Shown one piece after another: positions 44,950-56,783 of a stretch of 64,000 nt of DNA. How positions within the stretch are numbered: position 1 is the stretch's first letter; each line of letters starts with the position of its first letter. A program made the translations under genes and the position numbers. The DNA is from Symbiodinium microadriaticum (Eukaryota > Sar > Dinophyceae > Suessiales > Symbiodiniaceae). Under the pieces are notes generated by a model that saw only the letters and a program-made list of their open reading frames with translations, ran no database searches and was not told the DNA's origin. Where the stretch lies: the NCBI GenBank assembly GCA_001939145.1, contig LSRX01000371.1, positions 207,111 through 271,110 of the forward strand, written 5' to 3'.

Positions 44950-47900
44950 CCTCTCAGGTTGTTAGGAGCATGTGTCCAGCCTTCTCCGGCTCTTGGTGCA
45001 CCTCATCGCTTTGCCTGGCTATGCGCCCCAGTGTGCCGCTTTCGCTCGTTTCACAAGTTGGGGTATATCGACGATGAGTGAGGGCAGCAAAAACTCCCAG
45101 ATTAGAACCAAAGCCGTGGCCTGTCGAGGCTTGTAGAGCTGCACTGCACCTCACTTGGAGAGCTGCTGCTCTGCTGCTTCAATTCCAGGAACTCGGAACT
45201 GAGCTGCAGGGTGCTTCTGTCCGTTTCTCTTCTGCCACTCCAAGGCAAGCTGTAGCAGTGAGGCCTTGTTTTCCGCTACCTTTCAGCGGGCATGCATGGT
45301 TCGCCAATCAAACGCCAGGAATGGCATCCTGAGTGATCGTCTGAATCTTCTCAGACACGGGTAGTACAGCACTAATTACTGCATCCCTTCGCTGAAACAT
45401 GTTGAAGCCATTTCTTGAGACAGTCTTGTGCAGGCCGCCGGCCCAGGCAGCTTGCTGCTGATCTCTGGTTTTGGGGGCCGCCTTGGCCACCATCTTCGGC
45501 CTCAGGTGTACGATACGCTGAGCCCTTCCCCAACATGCCCAAGTAACCGAACTAGTTGTCTCTTGCCTTCGCCTCACCTTTCAGTGCAGTCCGACCACGC
45601 GGAACGTGCGCCACGGGGTGGTGAAGATGTCGCAGAACTGGTTGGGGAAAACGCTTCCACAGCTCGGCCGTAAATGTCACACCATCCTGTTCCGGGGATG
45701 TAGAAAAGATCCTGACCGCGGCGGACACTGTGAAAGCTCGCCCCAAGAGTGAGGCCCCAGCAACACCGAACGATGCCTCCTCCTCGTGGCCCGTCGGGCG
45801 CGGCGGCTCGACGCTCTCTGCAACAGGCATCGCAGGCCTCACACTCACGAAATGTCCCGAGTTTCTGGCTCCGCAGTCTGCATTCATCCACTTGCAGAGC
45901 AAGCTAATTAAGCCGTTCTTAAGAACAGAAACTCGTAGTGCAAGTAAGCTTCTTTGGCTTGGCCTCTTGCAGTAAGCCTTTTGCTCGCATGGCGGCAATT
46001 CTGGTGGCTTCTGCTGGCGTCAAATGTGCCGTTGGAGCCTGAGATGTTCAAAAGACAGTCAACTATGGAAAGAAGCTCAAGCTGCTCCTCTACCTTATTG
46101 CTTGTTGCAGCTGCAGCACCACTTCGGGAAGCTTCTCAGCCACGAAAGTCTCGGGTTGAAGAGGTGGGTCTTCTCCTCGTTCTTGCATTTCCCATGATGC
46201 AGCCTGAATGATCTCTTCGAGTTCCATTCTCCATGTCAGGAAGCCTATGTAGACAGTGGCAGCTTCCAGCCTGGCTCTCGATTGGAGCTTGCGCTCGTGG
46301 TACTGCTTGTGGTGCACCCAGTTGCTGAAAGCCTTCCTTGATGCACATGATTCCAACATCGGACACTGCGCGGTGAAACAATCTACCACTAGACGTGGCC
46401 ATGCTGTTGAACCAATTGGCAGCCCGTGCCACCACCAAGTGTTTGCAGGGCAGTCCGCTTCAACCACTCAGCCCACATGCGTGCCAACTCGGTCCATTCA
46501 TGCGTTGCTTCGGTGTGTCTTGACTCGTGGGTAGTCAACCTGACCTGATTATCCATGTCCGGATGCCTACCATTGCCTACCTTTTGTTGACCCCATTCGG
46601 TAGCACTCCTCAGCCAAGAGTCAGGACTGGGCGTGGGTGGCCTATCATCCCAATCCAGCGGTGCCTCATGCTCTACAAATTGTCGGCAGCTGGGAACCAA
46701 ACTGACTGACAGTCACCGCAATGACGCCACGCCACTTCTGGAACTTCTGGATAGACTCCTTGTCGAATCCAACGACAAACAAGCTGCGGAAAGGTGCAGT
46801 GTTAAGTGGCTATGGGTTAGAATGAAGCGACAGTCGTAGTGAATCAGACATCAAACACTCAACTGTGGTATCTCATAGCAGGGCTTCCATCACGAGCTGA
46901 CAATCCCATGTTTCAATCAACTGTCATGCATGTTGGCCCAAACTAAATATGATTCTGCGATTTTTCTGTTTCTCCCTCCTGTCAGCAAGAGCATAAGTCT
47001 TGGAACTTCGTGGCTTGCTTTCCCCATCATCGCCTTCCTATGGTTGTAAGCTGGCGATCGCTTCCATATCTACGACCACCAGGAGCAAGAAGAGGGAGGA
47101 GGAGACTTCGGGCTTGGCTTCGGTGTAGATATTCTGGTTAGCTTGAACTCGATGAAACTGCAGACGGGCCGTTTTTCCTGGAGAGAAAAATCTTCCTTGG
47201 GTTTCAAGCTTCTTGAGCCACTCTTCGCAGTGGCTTCGCTGGATCGCACCCGAGCTTGCGCAGGCAAAGGACTGGGAGACATCTGTCTGCATTTCCTCTT
47301 GAGGATGTTCCCAGGCAAAAAACGGGGTCAGTTGAGAGAAAACTTGTAAGTTAGCGTCCCAACCATGGTGGCTGATTGTGCTTTGATGGTGGTTGAGGCT
47401 GCTGAGGCCAAATTGCCTTCATTCGTCTTCACTCCGTGCCGTATACCTCCCCGCACTTGGCATGCAACATGTTTTCTTGATGGAGTTTCAACGCTTAGCG
47501 CTGTTCGTCCTCGGCCCGAGTCTGGCCGCAACATCGTTTGCTCCCCCTGAGGCAGGAGGCAAGCAACCAGAACTGGCGCTCCGGCGCTGTGCTCTTCGCT
47601 GAGTCGCTGGTTGATGGCACCGCAGCGCTGCAGCGCTCGGTGCCTGATCAGCAGCCACGAGCAATTCTAACACCCCAGGTGACGACGGAGCCTCTCCCAG
47701 GAATTCGAGCAGTGCCGCCGGAACGGCCCTCTCCTCTGCATCTGCAGGCTTGACCAGTGCGACTTCCGGCCTGATTTTCCAACAAGATTGCGAGTTGGTC
47801 GTGGCATGTCTGTGGCGGAAATTCTGCCAGAGATGCGTGTTGCCAGCGCTGCTCTGATGCAAGCTTCGTTTCTGCACCAAGTCCCTGCACAAGGCAATGC

Positions 47901-48131
47901 GAAACTGCACCAGTGAGGCTGGCGTCGCAAACGAAACCGCTTCGAATCTGACCACTCAGGACCACAGACTTTCGGCCTGATTAGGCTTGTGATCTCGTCG
48001 CCGGGTGTAGCGTCGGAAGCCGCAGCGATATCGATTAGCAACGGTGGAGAGCATTCTATGTGGACAGTCAAGAAATCACACACCACACCGTCTTCCTGGG
48101 CAGCAGCGCTCATGGCGATTCTAAATGCCAA
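44950..48131 (-). CDS. Large unidentified multi-exon gene, partial model
   Basis: Minus-strand exons, 5' to 3': 48131-47950 (TLAFRIAMSAAAQEDGVVCD then FLTVHIECSPPLLIDIAAAS), 47790-47500 (PEVALVKPADAEERAVPAAL), 47500-47350 (LSVETPSRKHVACQVRGGIR), 47290-47040 (CEEWLKKLETQGRFFSPGKT), 46690-46430 (GRHPDMDNQVRLTTHESRHT then MWAEWLKRTALQ), 46338-46090 (NWVHHKQYHERKLQSRARLE then TVYIGFLTWRMELEEIIQAA), 45870-45560 (HFVSVRPAMPVAESVEPPRP), 45520-45310 (IVHLRPKMVAKAAPKTRDQQ) and 45080-44955 (SGTLGRIARQSDEVHQEPEK). Each has clear protein character and a nearby AG acceptor. I recognise no domain. Grouping into one gene is inferred from strand and spacing. Two or more genes are possible. Confidence 0.45.
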
Positions 48132-48716
48132 AGTCCTCAGTGATGGGCTTATGTTCCGATGTCATGTCTCAGGCCTCACACTAGATACCAACTAGTAAAG
48201 CTGAGTTTGCTGCGCTCCAGCTTCCAGCACGAAGTTCTTGCCCACGTGCTCAGAGCCCACAGACAACATGAAGGGTGGCCCCGGCGGCTCTATTCGCAGT
48301 GGCAGTTCTCCTCAAGGGCCCATGGCCGCAGCCCGAAAGCACCATGGAAACACGGAGGACAAGCACCAGTCTGCAAGACAGCATGCTTACCAGCTACATG
48401 AACCCAGTACATTGCTTCGCCTACAGGTGCCTGTGGGGGGGAAGACTAAAGGCGACATAGTGCACGGATTTACAATCCGTCGCTTCCTGCCGTGCGAAGA
48501 ATCAGCACTGCAGCGACAAACTCACCAGCACGATCAGCGTCCTGCCGAAATGTTTCGAAGCAGCAAGTTTCTCGTGCTTCCACCGCCAGGGGTGAATCGG
48601 AGATGTTTTGGCACGGAATCCAAAAGATGGTGTGCCATGGCCAGTATTGGACACCTAGAACATCTCTCTGATCATCTGTCTTGAAGAACGTTCTGCGATG
48701 GTACGAAAACGCTTCT

Positions 48717-48752
<36 letters not shown>

Positions 48753-49335
48753 TGTCTGTCGTGGTGGGGCTGCAGCCCCCAGCATGGAGGAGGTTTCTGG
48801 CAAATGTACCAGTCTGTGGACTCAAGGCGTACGGGGTCTGGGGCATGCAAGTGCCTTGCATGGTTACCGTTTGCTAGCAAGCTGAGTCTGCAACCTGAGG
48901 CTTGACAAACGCCGATGTGAAGCGACAACAACAAACATGCTCACCGGTCTCTGTGTGCTCTCGCAGCGGCACCGGGGGGTCAGGAACTGCCATTATTGCA
49001 GAATATGCACCAACAGGAAATCGTTTCTTTTGCCGCGTCGAGCATTTCATGCGCTTGGATCTACTGGTCAACGCTGCAGCCCAAATGTCAGACCTAAAGC
49101 CCGGCAGCTACTGATCGGGTGTGCTGACGGCTCAATACCACGAACAACCGCGGGACTTCTGAGATCTGAACATGCTGCTTCTACAGCTGTCGGCCAACGG
49201 CACCACATTGCGAGGGTGCTTCGCCTTGTGATGCAAATGTGGCAAGACCCGCCGTCAGCAAGCACTTCCCGTGAAACATTCGCAGCCCACAGCTGCTACA
49301 CACCTGATGTGGAGCTACACACCTGATGTGGACCT
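48132..49335. other. Intergenic stretch with doubtful + strand frame
   Basis: A 148-codon + strand frame at 48238-48684 is open but runs against the strand of its neighbours and has no domain. The rest holds the (GT)n tract, a 3' flank for the channel gene, and a small tandem duplication of CTACACACCTGATGTGGA at 49296-49331. Confidence 0.4.
48719..48752 (+). repeat. (GT)n microsatellite
   Basis: An uninterrupted run of about 17 GT units, followed by CTGTCTGTC. It is independent of the tracts in the duplicated blocks at the left end. Confidence 0.97.
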
Positions 49336-52300
49336 TCACAATCGGAGTTTGGTGGTGAAGGGACTGATTCCACTTCGCGCATACTGTCTGTCTTGAGCGA
49401 TGACCTCAACCAATCTCTGCTGATTGGCAACGACCATCTCAAGCTCTTTTCGGATTTTTGCAGTCTGGGTCCGCAACGCGAACAAATCCACAGCTTTTGC
49501 CGGCCCCCGCAGTCTGGCGCAGCCGTCCAAGAATTCGCTCGCTTCGATCTGGTGGTCTTCATTGTAATCAAGACTTTGAAAAAACCTGGGCTGTTGCTGC
49601 AGGTCGTTGCAAGTTGAAAAATTGTGGTTTGTTCCTTTTTAAGGATGTGAAATACTGAACCTTATGTTCATGAGCGGCCTAGAAACGTCCAAGCATCATG
49701 TGCACCGAGATCCAGGGCCTCAAAAACTGCCCGAACTTCGTCGTCCCGGTAATATGCTTCGAACTTTGTGATGTCAAGCTTTCCAGTGCCGTCGCTGTCC
49801 ATCTTTTGGAACAGCTTCCCCAGCAAACCATCCAGGCGTTGCTTGTCCAACATCAGCGTCTGCACTGCCATTTCTGCATCTCTCTCTGCCCCGCGTATAG
49901 CAGCATTGCAGAAAACACCAGTCATGACCTTTCTGAGGACTTTGTTGCCTAAAAAAACTCAGGAGGCATGCGCACTTGTGTGCGGGCCCCAATCTTTCTG
50001 AAACTGATCATCTTTGGAACAAGGGGGCATCAGACTCAGAGGAACAGAACAGAACAAGAACAAACCAGGGCCTAAAAACTGAAGTTCTTCTTTCCAACAG
50101 CCAGACGGTGGGGTCGAAACCGCCTAAGTTTTGGAGCGGGCTGTGGATCGGGTTTCGGAACGGAAACATCGATCGTGATCGTGGCTGGTATGAAAATACG
50201 GAAAATGGCGGAGAAATCCATTTAAGCTTCCGATGGTTGCTCTGGAAAATATAAGTGAGTGGAAAGTGGAAACCAACGATCATGAGATGATTCGGGGGCT
50301 TGATAACCAAAGTTCGACGGGTTCGAGAACCGATGGTCATCAGAAAAAGGTTCGCAATACTTCGTCTAATACTGCCTTCGACGTTTCCACCACGCGAGGC
50401 CGACTATTGAAAAAATAACGGCCCTGTCAGCCACCCCGAGACTTGCGAGCGCTTGAACACATAATAAACTCGGCTATTTTTGACGGTCCCACGCCGACTA
50501 TGCCTGGCACTGCCTGGCAAGGTCTGAGGACAAGACAAGGAGTCGGGCAAGTTGAGCGTCTCTGTGGAGTAGTGAGGTATTACAAACACCGCTAACAATA
50601 AACAACAGGTGGGAAGTACCCTATTGACAGCAGTCCCGTTCAGAGGCAACCGCACTACGCCCACAACCCAACCCATCCATTTTTGTGCCCAAGAACAAGA
50701 CCAATGAAACACATTGTCAGAGCCCATTAATCATTAAATAACCCTCCGGGGCGCAGCTGGCGCTGGCGGAATAAGGCTATAGTACCTCCGGGAGAAGAAA
50801 CGTTTGCCACGCCACAGTACATGCATCCAGTTACCACGGGTGTCGAGCCAGCAGTCACGCTTGTTTGACGTCATCTCACTCAACATACACAAATCAATCT
50901 AATCTTCGACTTGGAGTTTCACTCCTTGCCATGCAGATTGACACATCAAAAGTGGCCATATGCCACCACACCACCGTAGCAGAGCATGGCCACGAGCCCA
51001 CAGGCCACGACCGCATCGCGTACGACAACAACATCATCCCACAATCAGATGCAATGCTTCCAGACTGGGCCAAAACCAGTAGCTGCATGTAGCTGCTGTC
51101 CCACTTTTGGGGCAATGAGCCCTGCCCTCGCAAGGAAACTGGCAAGGGCAAAGGCGCTCATGCCACGTATAATTGCAACAACGATGCCTGTTTTACACCG
51201 ACTTCTGCCCTTAACAGGAACCCTCGCTCAGGAGTCTGAGGCAAGAGTCCACGACCTGCAGGTCCAAGCAAAACCATTTTCGTCGTCAATTTCATCTGCG
51301 CATGATCGCCTAATGCTGTTGTTGCACAGACAAGCTCCAAACCGTCATGTGCCACCAGAAACTTGGAATGTGTCTTGTTTCGTCGAAGAACTCGAGAGAG
51401 GCAATCCACCTCGCAATCGCAAGTGAAGTGCACCAGAAACAATGGTACGAAAACTAATGCGACCGGTTATAACACCATGCGAGGGACACTGTAGTTGCGA
51501 GAGTTACCCTGCGACTGTGTCCAGGACGATGACACAGGGCTTGCAGCTTGGACAGACCCACAGCTCCCGTTAACCAGTGTCGACTTTGCAATTGGACAGT
51601 TGCGCAAGCCGACCGTGGGAAAATGCGCCGCTGCACGCGCAAAGACACATCGAAGAACTACTGTGGTGTCAAGCTCTGGTTCAGCCCAGACCAGAAATTC
51701 CAAACCCACGTAATCGAATGGGGCCAAATAAGGTTCCTTTTGCACTTGTAAAAGATCTTCTTTGAACGAACGGTGTTCGTGGCTCTGGGGCCATGCGCAA
51801 GAATCCGAAGTCAAGTAGCGGGGTCTTGTGATCTCAGGTCTGTGAGGATTGCCGTGGTTTAGCTCAATGTAAAATAAGTGTCGATGCCAAGCTGCAGCAT
51901 TCGCCAGGAAGCGACAGCTCAAATCAGCAACAATAGCAATCACTCATCACCTCCAAGGATCATTCATGGGACGTGATAGCGTGCAATCAAGTCTAACGGG
52001 ACTTAACACCCTTGCTGCAGCGAGTCCGCGTGGGAGCTGTTTTCTCGGCCCCACGTTTTTGCTGTCATTGCCTCATAAATGCTACATGCGTGTCCTTGCA
52101 GTCGCTTACTGAAGAGCCAAGGGACAACGTCACGGCCCATCGCGGTAAAAGCAAAACAAAAGCCATGTGCATCTTTTTATGTATGCACGAACCAAGAAGG
52201 CTAGGGCTAGGTGTCACACGACCAGATGATGGCCAGGGCCGGACACAAAAATAGGTCATCTGAATCATCTCGTCTACGTGGGCATTCCAGATCAATGTTT

Positions 52301-54289
52301 GTCGATTACACTTTTCGCGGGAGTCTGTCTCGACCACTCACCCAGCCCCAATGCATCATTGGATGTCTTGGCGGGATCTGCGCAGAGAAGATGTACGACA
52401 TGTGTCAATGCTGACACGAATGCAAGATGCTCGAGTTTCAATGACACTCCCTCGTCCACCTGCATGATATCAACCTCTTCGCTTCCCCAACTTTCGTCTA
52501 CCTGTGCCACTCTTCCAAAGTGCTCTAGACCTTGAGCCGAAACGGCTACAACAGCAGCCTTTTGCTAGTGAGCCTTCTATCAAGTGGGCAACTGTCAACT
52601 GTAAACTGACACGGCACCGTTCCATTCTGGATTCTGACGATAGCAGGATCTCTACCAACATTTTGTGCACACATCTTGGACACCAACACCTCCGCCTCTG
52701 AAACAGGCTGAGTTTTGCGCGCAATCCTGCTCCAGAGAAAAGACCTCGACAAAACAGCAAACCCAACTTCAGGGAAAACAGGACAAATAGAACAGGAGTT
52801 GTATGTCTTCCTAAAGCCTCCCAAAATCGACCAGTCTTTAAGTCGCAAATAAGGTGCTCTACATCGGGGGGCGTGTTAGCATGCCAAATTGTTTCGGAAA
52901 GGGGAGATGCAAGCCGAGCTTGCGCATTTGCCTAAACACGGTCTCATCGCAGAAGTACTGTACCGGTACCTCTTGTCATTCAACGCATTGCTGCTCTGCC
53001 TGAAATACCACGTACTACAACACATTGCTGTCACATCGGTCTCCTCTGGCTTGCCTTTGCGATGTCTCTGCAACAGACACCAGCTGGCTTTGCCATAAGC
53101 TGCGGAGCCCAAGTGAAGCGTGAACTTAGGCCCCTGCATTGAGTAACGCAAACAGGCAGAACGCAATGTAGATGCAATAAACATAGACCCACAGCCATCC
53201 TATTGTCTTCAGAGGATGGACTGCATCAAACCAGGACAGCCCACCAGAGATGGACATGAAAAGCGTCAGCGAAGAAGATTGCAGGGTTCCAAACAGTGGC
53301 ACCAAAGCGGCTTTGGTTTCCAGCTGGGACGTGTCGGACATGTAATTGCCCACAACATCCGTGAAAATGGCTGCAAAAACATAGTTGATCAGTGTCATAA
53401 GTAGCATCGCCCAAATTAAGGCCCTCAGGGTACCGAGAATAGACTGCACAAGAGTGCGAAGAGGTCTCAAGAATCGTGCCACTCGGAACACCCGGACGAT
53501 GCGCGTGAGCCGTGTGAGCCGCACAACTCTCAAGACTCGCAAGTTGCTACTCATGCTTGTAGACTGGCCCCCTGTGTCCACCAGGAACTCGTAAAGAACA
53601 CTGGCGACAATCAGCGTGTCAAACACGTTCCATGCCCAATTTGCATTACAGTAAAAGCTCCAAGGACCTGCAGCAATCATTCTCAAGAGGAGCTCCACCG
53701 TGAACAGAATACCATAGCCGATGCTGACTGCATAAATAGAGTCGGGTGTGCCTGCGAAACTGTTCTCAGATTCCCATTGAATCACAACTCCGATGAAAAC
53801 TGAGTTTGTAAGGATAACGGCGGCAAAGAATGCTTCGAACTGCCAAGAGCTGACCAGCTTTCCAATGTGTCCCTGACTGGCACCGACTTCGGTCGTGAGC
53901 ACGTCGGTCAACGACATACTCTTTGATGCTAGCTTGTCTGCGTCCGCCTCAGATGGCGCGCTGGCCTTTATCGCAAGCTCGTATGTGAGCGACCTTCTTC
54001 CACTCACGGTGTGCTCGGGTGAGGAATCGGCGACATTCGACACCATTCCGATGGGCTCGGTCTTCTCTGCAGTGATGCCATGCAGTCCATCGAGCTGTCG
54101 GCAGTTTCGTAGGGTCCCCAGCTGTGGCATTGGAGATGCAGCGTCACGCAACCCATTTAATCCATTTCTCTGCAAGTCTTCGCTCGTCTGACTCGTCTGT
54201 CTTTCCAGCAAAGCCAGCAGCTCCGAGTACAGCTGCTGCTGCGACTGCTGAAGCACACGCTCCAACATACTCGGAAATGTGTCCGGCAT
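49336..54289 (-). CDS. Single-domain voltage-gated cation channel with EF-hands (channel B)
   Basis: Exons 54289-53138, 49928-49687 and 49585-49336 join in frame to about 547 residues. Residues 1-140 are a polar cytosolic N-terminus. S1 begins at FEAFFAAVILTNSVFIGVVI, S2 at YGILFTVELLLRM and S3 at NVFDTLIVASVLYEF. S4 has ten arginines at every third position starting LRVLRVVRLTRLTRIVRVFR. S5 is LIWAMLLMTLINYVFAAIF, the pore is TLFMSISGGLSWFDAV, and S6 is WLWVYVYCIYIAFCLFALLN. The last two exons add an EF-hand pair (DSDGTGKLDITK and DYNEDHQIEASE). The first loop has lysine at position 12. Intron 1 is 3209 bases with a GC donor (AAT|GCAGGG); intron 2 is 101 bases, GT-AG. The start follows a GCAG|AGCCGCCATG acceptor. 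It is a plasma-membrane or vesicle channel, and four subunits would be needed for a pore. Ion selectivity is not predictable. Confidence 0.88.
50008..50420 (+). other. AT-richer stretch inside intron 1 of channel B
   Basis: Between 50040 and 50420 the composition is A/G-rich on + and both strands carry open frames of 60-110 codons without any recognised domain. It may be the remains of a mobile element. Nothing else in the 3.2 kb intron except the spliced-leader-like site stands out. Confidence 0.35.
52320..52465 (-). CDS. Candidate retrogene exon nested in channel B intron
   Basis: Following the spliced-leader relic, the first in-frame ATG (about 52463) opens MQVDEGVSLKLEHLAFVSAL then THVVHLLCADPAKTSNDALG. 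It ends at a consensus GT donor (CTGG|GTGAGTGG) near 52337. The peptide is protein-like but unidentified. It lies on the same strand as the channel gene. It could alternatively be an extra, alternatively spliced channel exon. Confidence 0.3.
52531..52551 (-). other. Relict spliced-leader-like sequence
   Basis: The minus strand reads GTAGCCGTTTCGGCTCAAG at 52549-52531. This matches the last 19 bases of the dinoflagellate spliced leader at 17 positions; both differences are transitions. Such relics mark DNA copies of trans-spliced mRNAs. Downstream, the minus strand is open as DIMQVDEGVSLKLEHLAFVS to about 52337, where a GGTGAGT donor occurs. Confidence 0.6.
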
Positions 54290-54857
54290 GGCGGCTCTGC
54301 GCAGGTTTTATGTGCCGGCGTCCTTCCTGCCTGTTGAACCTCAGACTGACAATCCTTCCAGTACAGTCTTTCAGGAAGCCTGCTGTTCACGCTTGCTTGC
54401 TGCAGATAGCTCGACTAAGGATTTCTTGAATAGGCAAGCAGATTGGAATTCGCGGCTCACTCGCCTTGCCTGGTCCTTGGTGCCTCGTTGCATTGTGCAG
54501 CCGTGTGACGAGCTCCCAGAAACCTCGACGCCATTTTCCCATGCGCAACTGTACACAACGAATCTCGATTGTAGATGCACAAACTCAGCTTTGAACGAAT
54601 TGCAACGTGCTCTGCGACAGGGAGAGAGACAAATAGGGGAGAGAGAGAGAGTTGCACAGCCCCAATACATTGGGGAGCTGAGTCGGACACTGGACAACAA
54701 TGCAATTGCAAATCCTGCCAGTGAAAACAAAAATCATGCCCGAATGGATGCTTACGAAGGCAGCGGGAAAAATGACAAACCTGCGCTTCTGAGTATATAC
54801 ACGGTTTGTTCGTCACCGCCGAGAGTAGCGAGGCATCAGCCGAATTAATGTGCATGC
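54290..54857. other. 568-base gap between the two channel genes
   Basis: This is the space from the stop of channel A to the start of channel B. It contains a GA-rich stretch on the + strand (GGGAGAGAGACAAATAGGGG) and the proposed trans-splice acceptor at 54297-54298. No gene is supported, although a + strand frame runs through it. Confidence 0.6.
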
Positions 54858-56783
54858 TTATGAATTCGGGGTTTCGGCACCTGATCGGCAAGTCCTGTCC
54901 TGATCCACGACGTGTTGAATGTTTCCCAACATCTGCGCCAAGTGCTCTTGAGTGCATGCTGTCTCGCACATCTGCATGCCGAGCTTGCTTATCTGTCTTC
55001 GCAGCATGTAGACGTCAATGGCCTTCGCGGTGCCGCGCAAACGTAGACAGCCCTCGAGAAACTCTTCAGGCAAAATCTGGTAGTCTTCATTGTGGTCCAA
55101 GCTCAGGAATAACGTCCAGGCATCAGTGGCTCCGAGTTCGAGGGCTTCGAAGAGAACTTTTACTTCCTCATCCTGAAAATGCTTCTCGAAGTGTGACAGG
55201 GTCAAGGAGCCATTACCTTCGTCGTCCATCTTTTGAAAAAGCTTGGTCAAGGACCTGATCACAAGAATGAGACCATGTGCAGAAGTAAGCCGTCCCTCGC
55301 TCCCACTACCCAGCACGAGTTGCTACACACTTGTTGTGCTGAACAAAAAAATGCACTCGGTGAGCGGCTGCTTTAGTTGTTGCTTGTCCATGATCAAGGA
55401 CTGCACGACCATTTCCTGATCTCGCTCGGCACCCTTGATGGCGGATTGGCAGAACACCTCAGATGGTGAACTGTCCGCACGCACCTCATGCTTAGTGGCT
55501 TAGTGCATGATATATAATGTGAATCTAAATTGCCACTTGAACTTCAGCCCTTCCGAAAGTCAACCTGTAACGACGAAAATGCCTGGTTCTTTGACTGGCC
55601 CAGATGCTCCTGTCATCACATTGAGCACGGCAAAACATGAAAACGCTACATAGGAGGTGAAGACATACACCCAAAGCCAGCTGATGTTGGAGAGCGCACC
55701 AGACGCATCCTGCCAGGTTAGCCCGCCTGAAATCGACATGAACAATGTTTGCACAGAGATGTGGAGGGTACCGAAATACTTCTCAAGGTCTCCAATAGTT
55801 TCCACGCTGTCAGTTTCCAAAATATGGTTGTTCACAATGTCGGTGAAGACAATGCCGAACACGTACATGATCAGTGCCAAGAGGAGCATCGCCCAAAACA
55901 AAGACTTCAGTGTGTTTGCGATGGAGAAAACCAGGGTTCGTAGTGAGCGGAAAAACCGCACAACTCGGATGACACGGAAGATTCGTGTCAGCCGCGTCAT
56001 CCGTAAAACGCGGAGGATGCGAAGGTTGCTGCTAGAACCTGATAGTTGCGGGTCTTGTGTCGCAACTTCCACGAAGCATTCAAAGACTGCAGATGTAACT
56101 ACGAACACATCAAACCAGTTCCAGCCCCAGTTCACAGAGCAAAAGAATTCGCGTGGACCAAACGCACACAGCTTCAGCAGCACCTCAGAAAGAAAGATCA
56201 GCGTGTAGACTAGCTGGACAGCGAACATCGTGGAAGGTACTTTCAATGTTCTCTGGGCCGATTCCCACTGGATCGTCACTCCGATAAATACGGAGTTCGT
56301 GGCAATGACAGTTGCAAAGAATGCCTCGAACTGCCAGGAGCTTGCTAGCTCTAAAAGCCGTCGTTGCATACGCCAGAGGCGGCCAAGCCCAATGACCGGC
56401 AACTCTGGAGATTCTGATGGCAAGGAGTCTCTGATCCGTTTGCTAGCCTCCTTGGCCAGCTCATAGGATCCCGACCTGTCCAGCGAAGCATCTCGCACCA
56501 CGAGGCTGGAAGAAAGGCGAGAAGCCAAAGTCGGCCTTTGCGAGACATCCTCCTGCGAGGGGCGTTCCTGGCATTCCTTTCCATCTGTCAGATGCTCACT
56601 CTCCGCCCCAGGAGGCAGCGGGACAACCAGCGGAGGCGGCCCTAAAAGGTCTGAGCCCTGCGATGAAATGATTGAGCCAATCTGCCGTCGCCTGTCCAGC
56701 AAATGCTCCATTTGCATTAGCAGCCGCTGATGGTGCTTGCTCAGCAAGCCATCCACAATGCTCACCAAGGACTCTTGGTCCAT
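54858..56783 (-). CDS. Single-domain voltage-gated cation channel with EF-hands (channel A)
   Basis: Exons 56783-55608, 55457-55369 and 55254-54858 join to about 553 residues. The polar N-terminus begins MDQESLVSIVDGLL. S1 begins at FEAFFATVIATNSVFIGVTI. S3 is NWFDVFVVTSAVFE. S4 again has ten arginines at every third position. S5 is LFWAMLLLALIMYVFGIVF. The pore is TLFMSISGGLTWQDAS and S6 is WLWVYVFTSYVAFSCFAVLN. EF-hand loops are DDEGNGSLTLSH and DHNEDYQILPEE; the first lacks an acid at position 12. Both introns use GC donors (GGA|GCATCT, 150 bases; CA|GCCGCT, 114 bases). The first lies four codons from that of channel B, beside the N-V-M-T-G sequence. The second has no partner in channel B, whose second intron is further downstream. 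The start follows CTGCAG|AAAGATG. Channel B is clearly its tandem paralogue. Confidence 0.9.

Noticed and set aside
48238-48684. 148-codon + strand frame
   Set aside because: It lies against the strand of all neighbours and has no domain. It could be real but cannot be supported.
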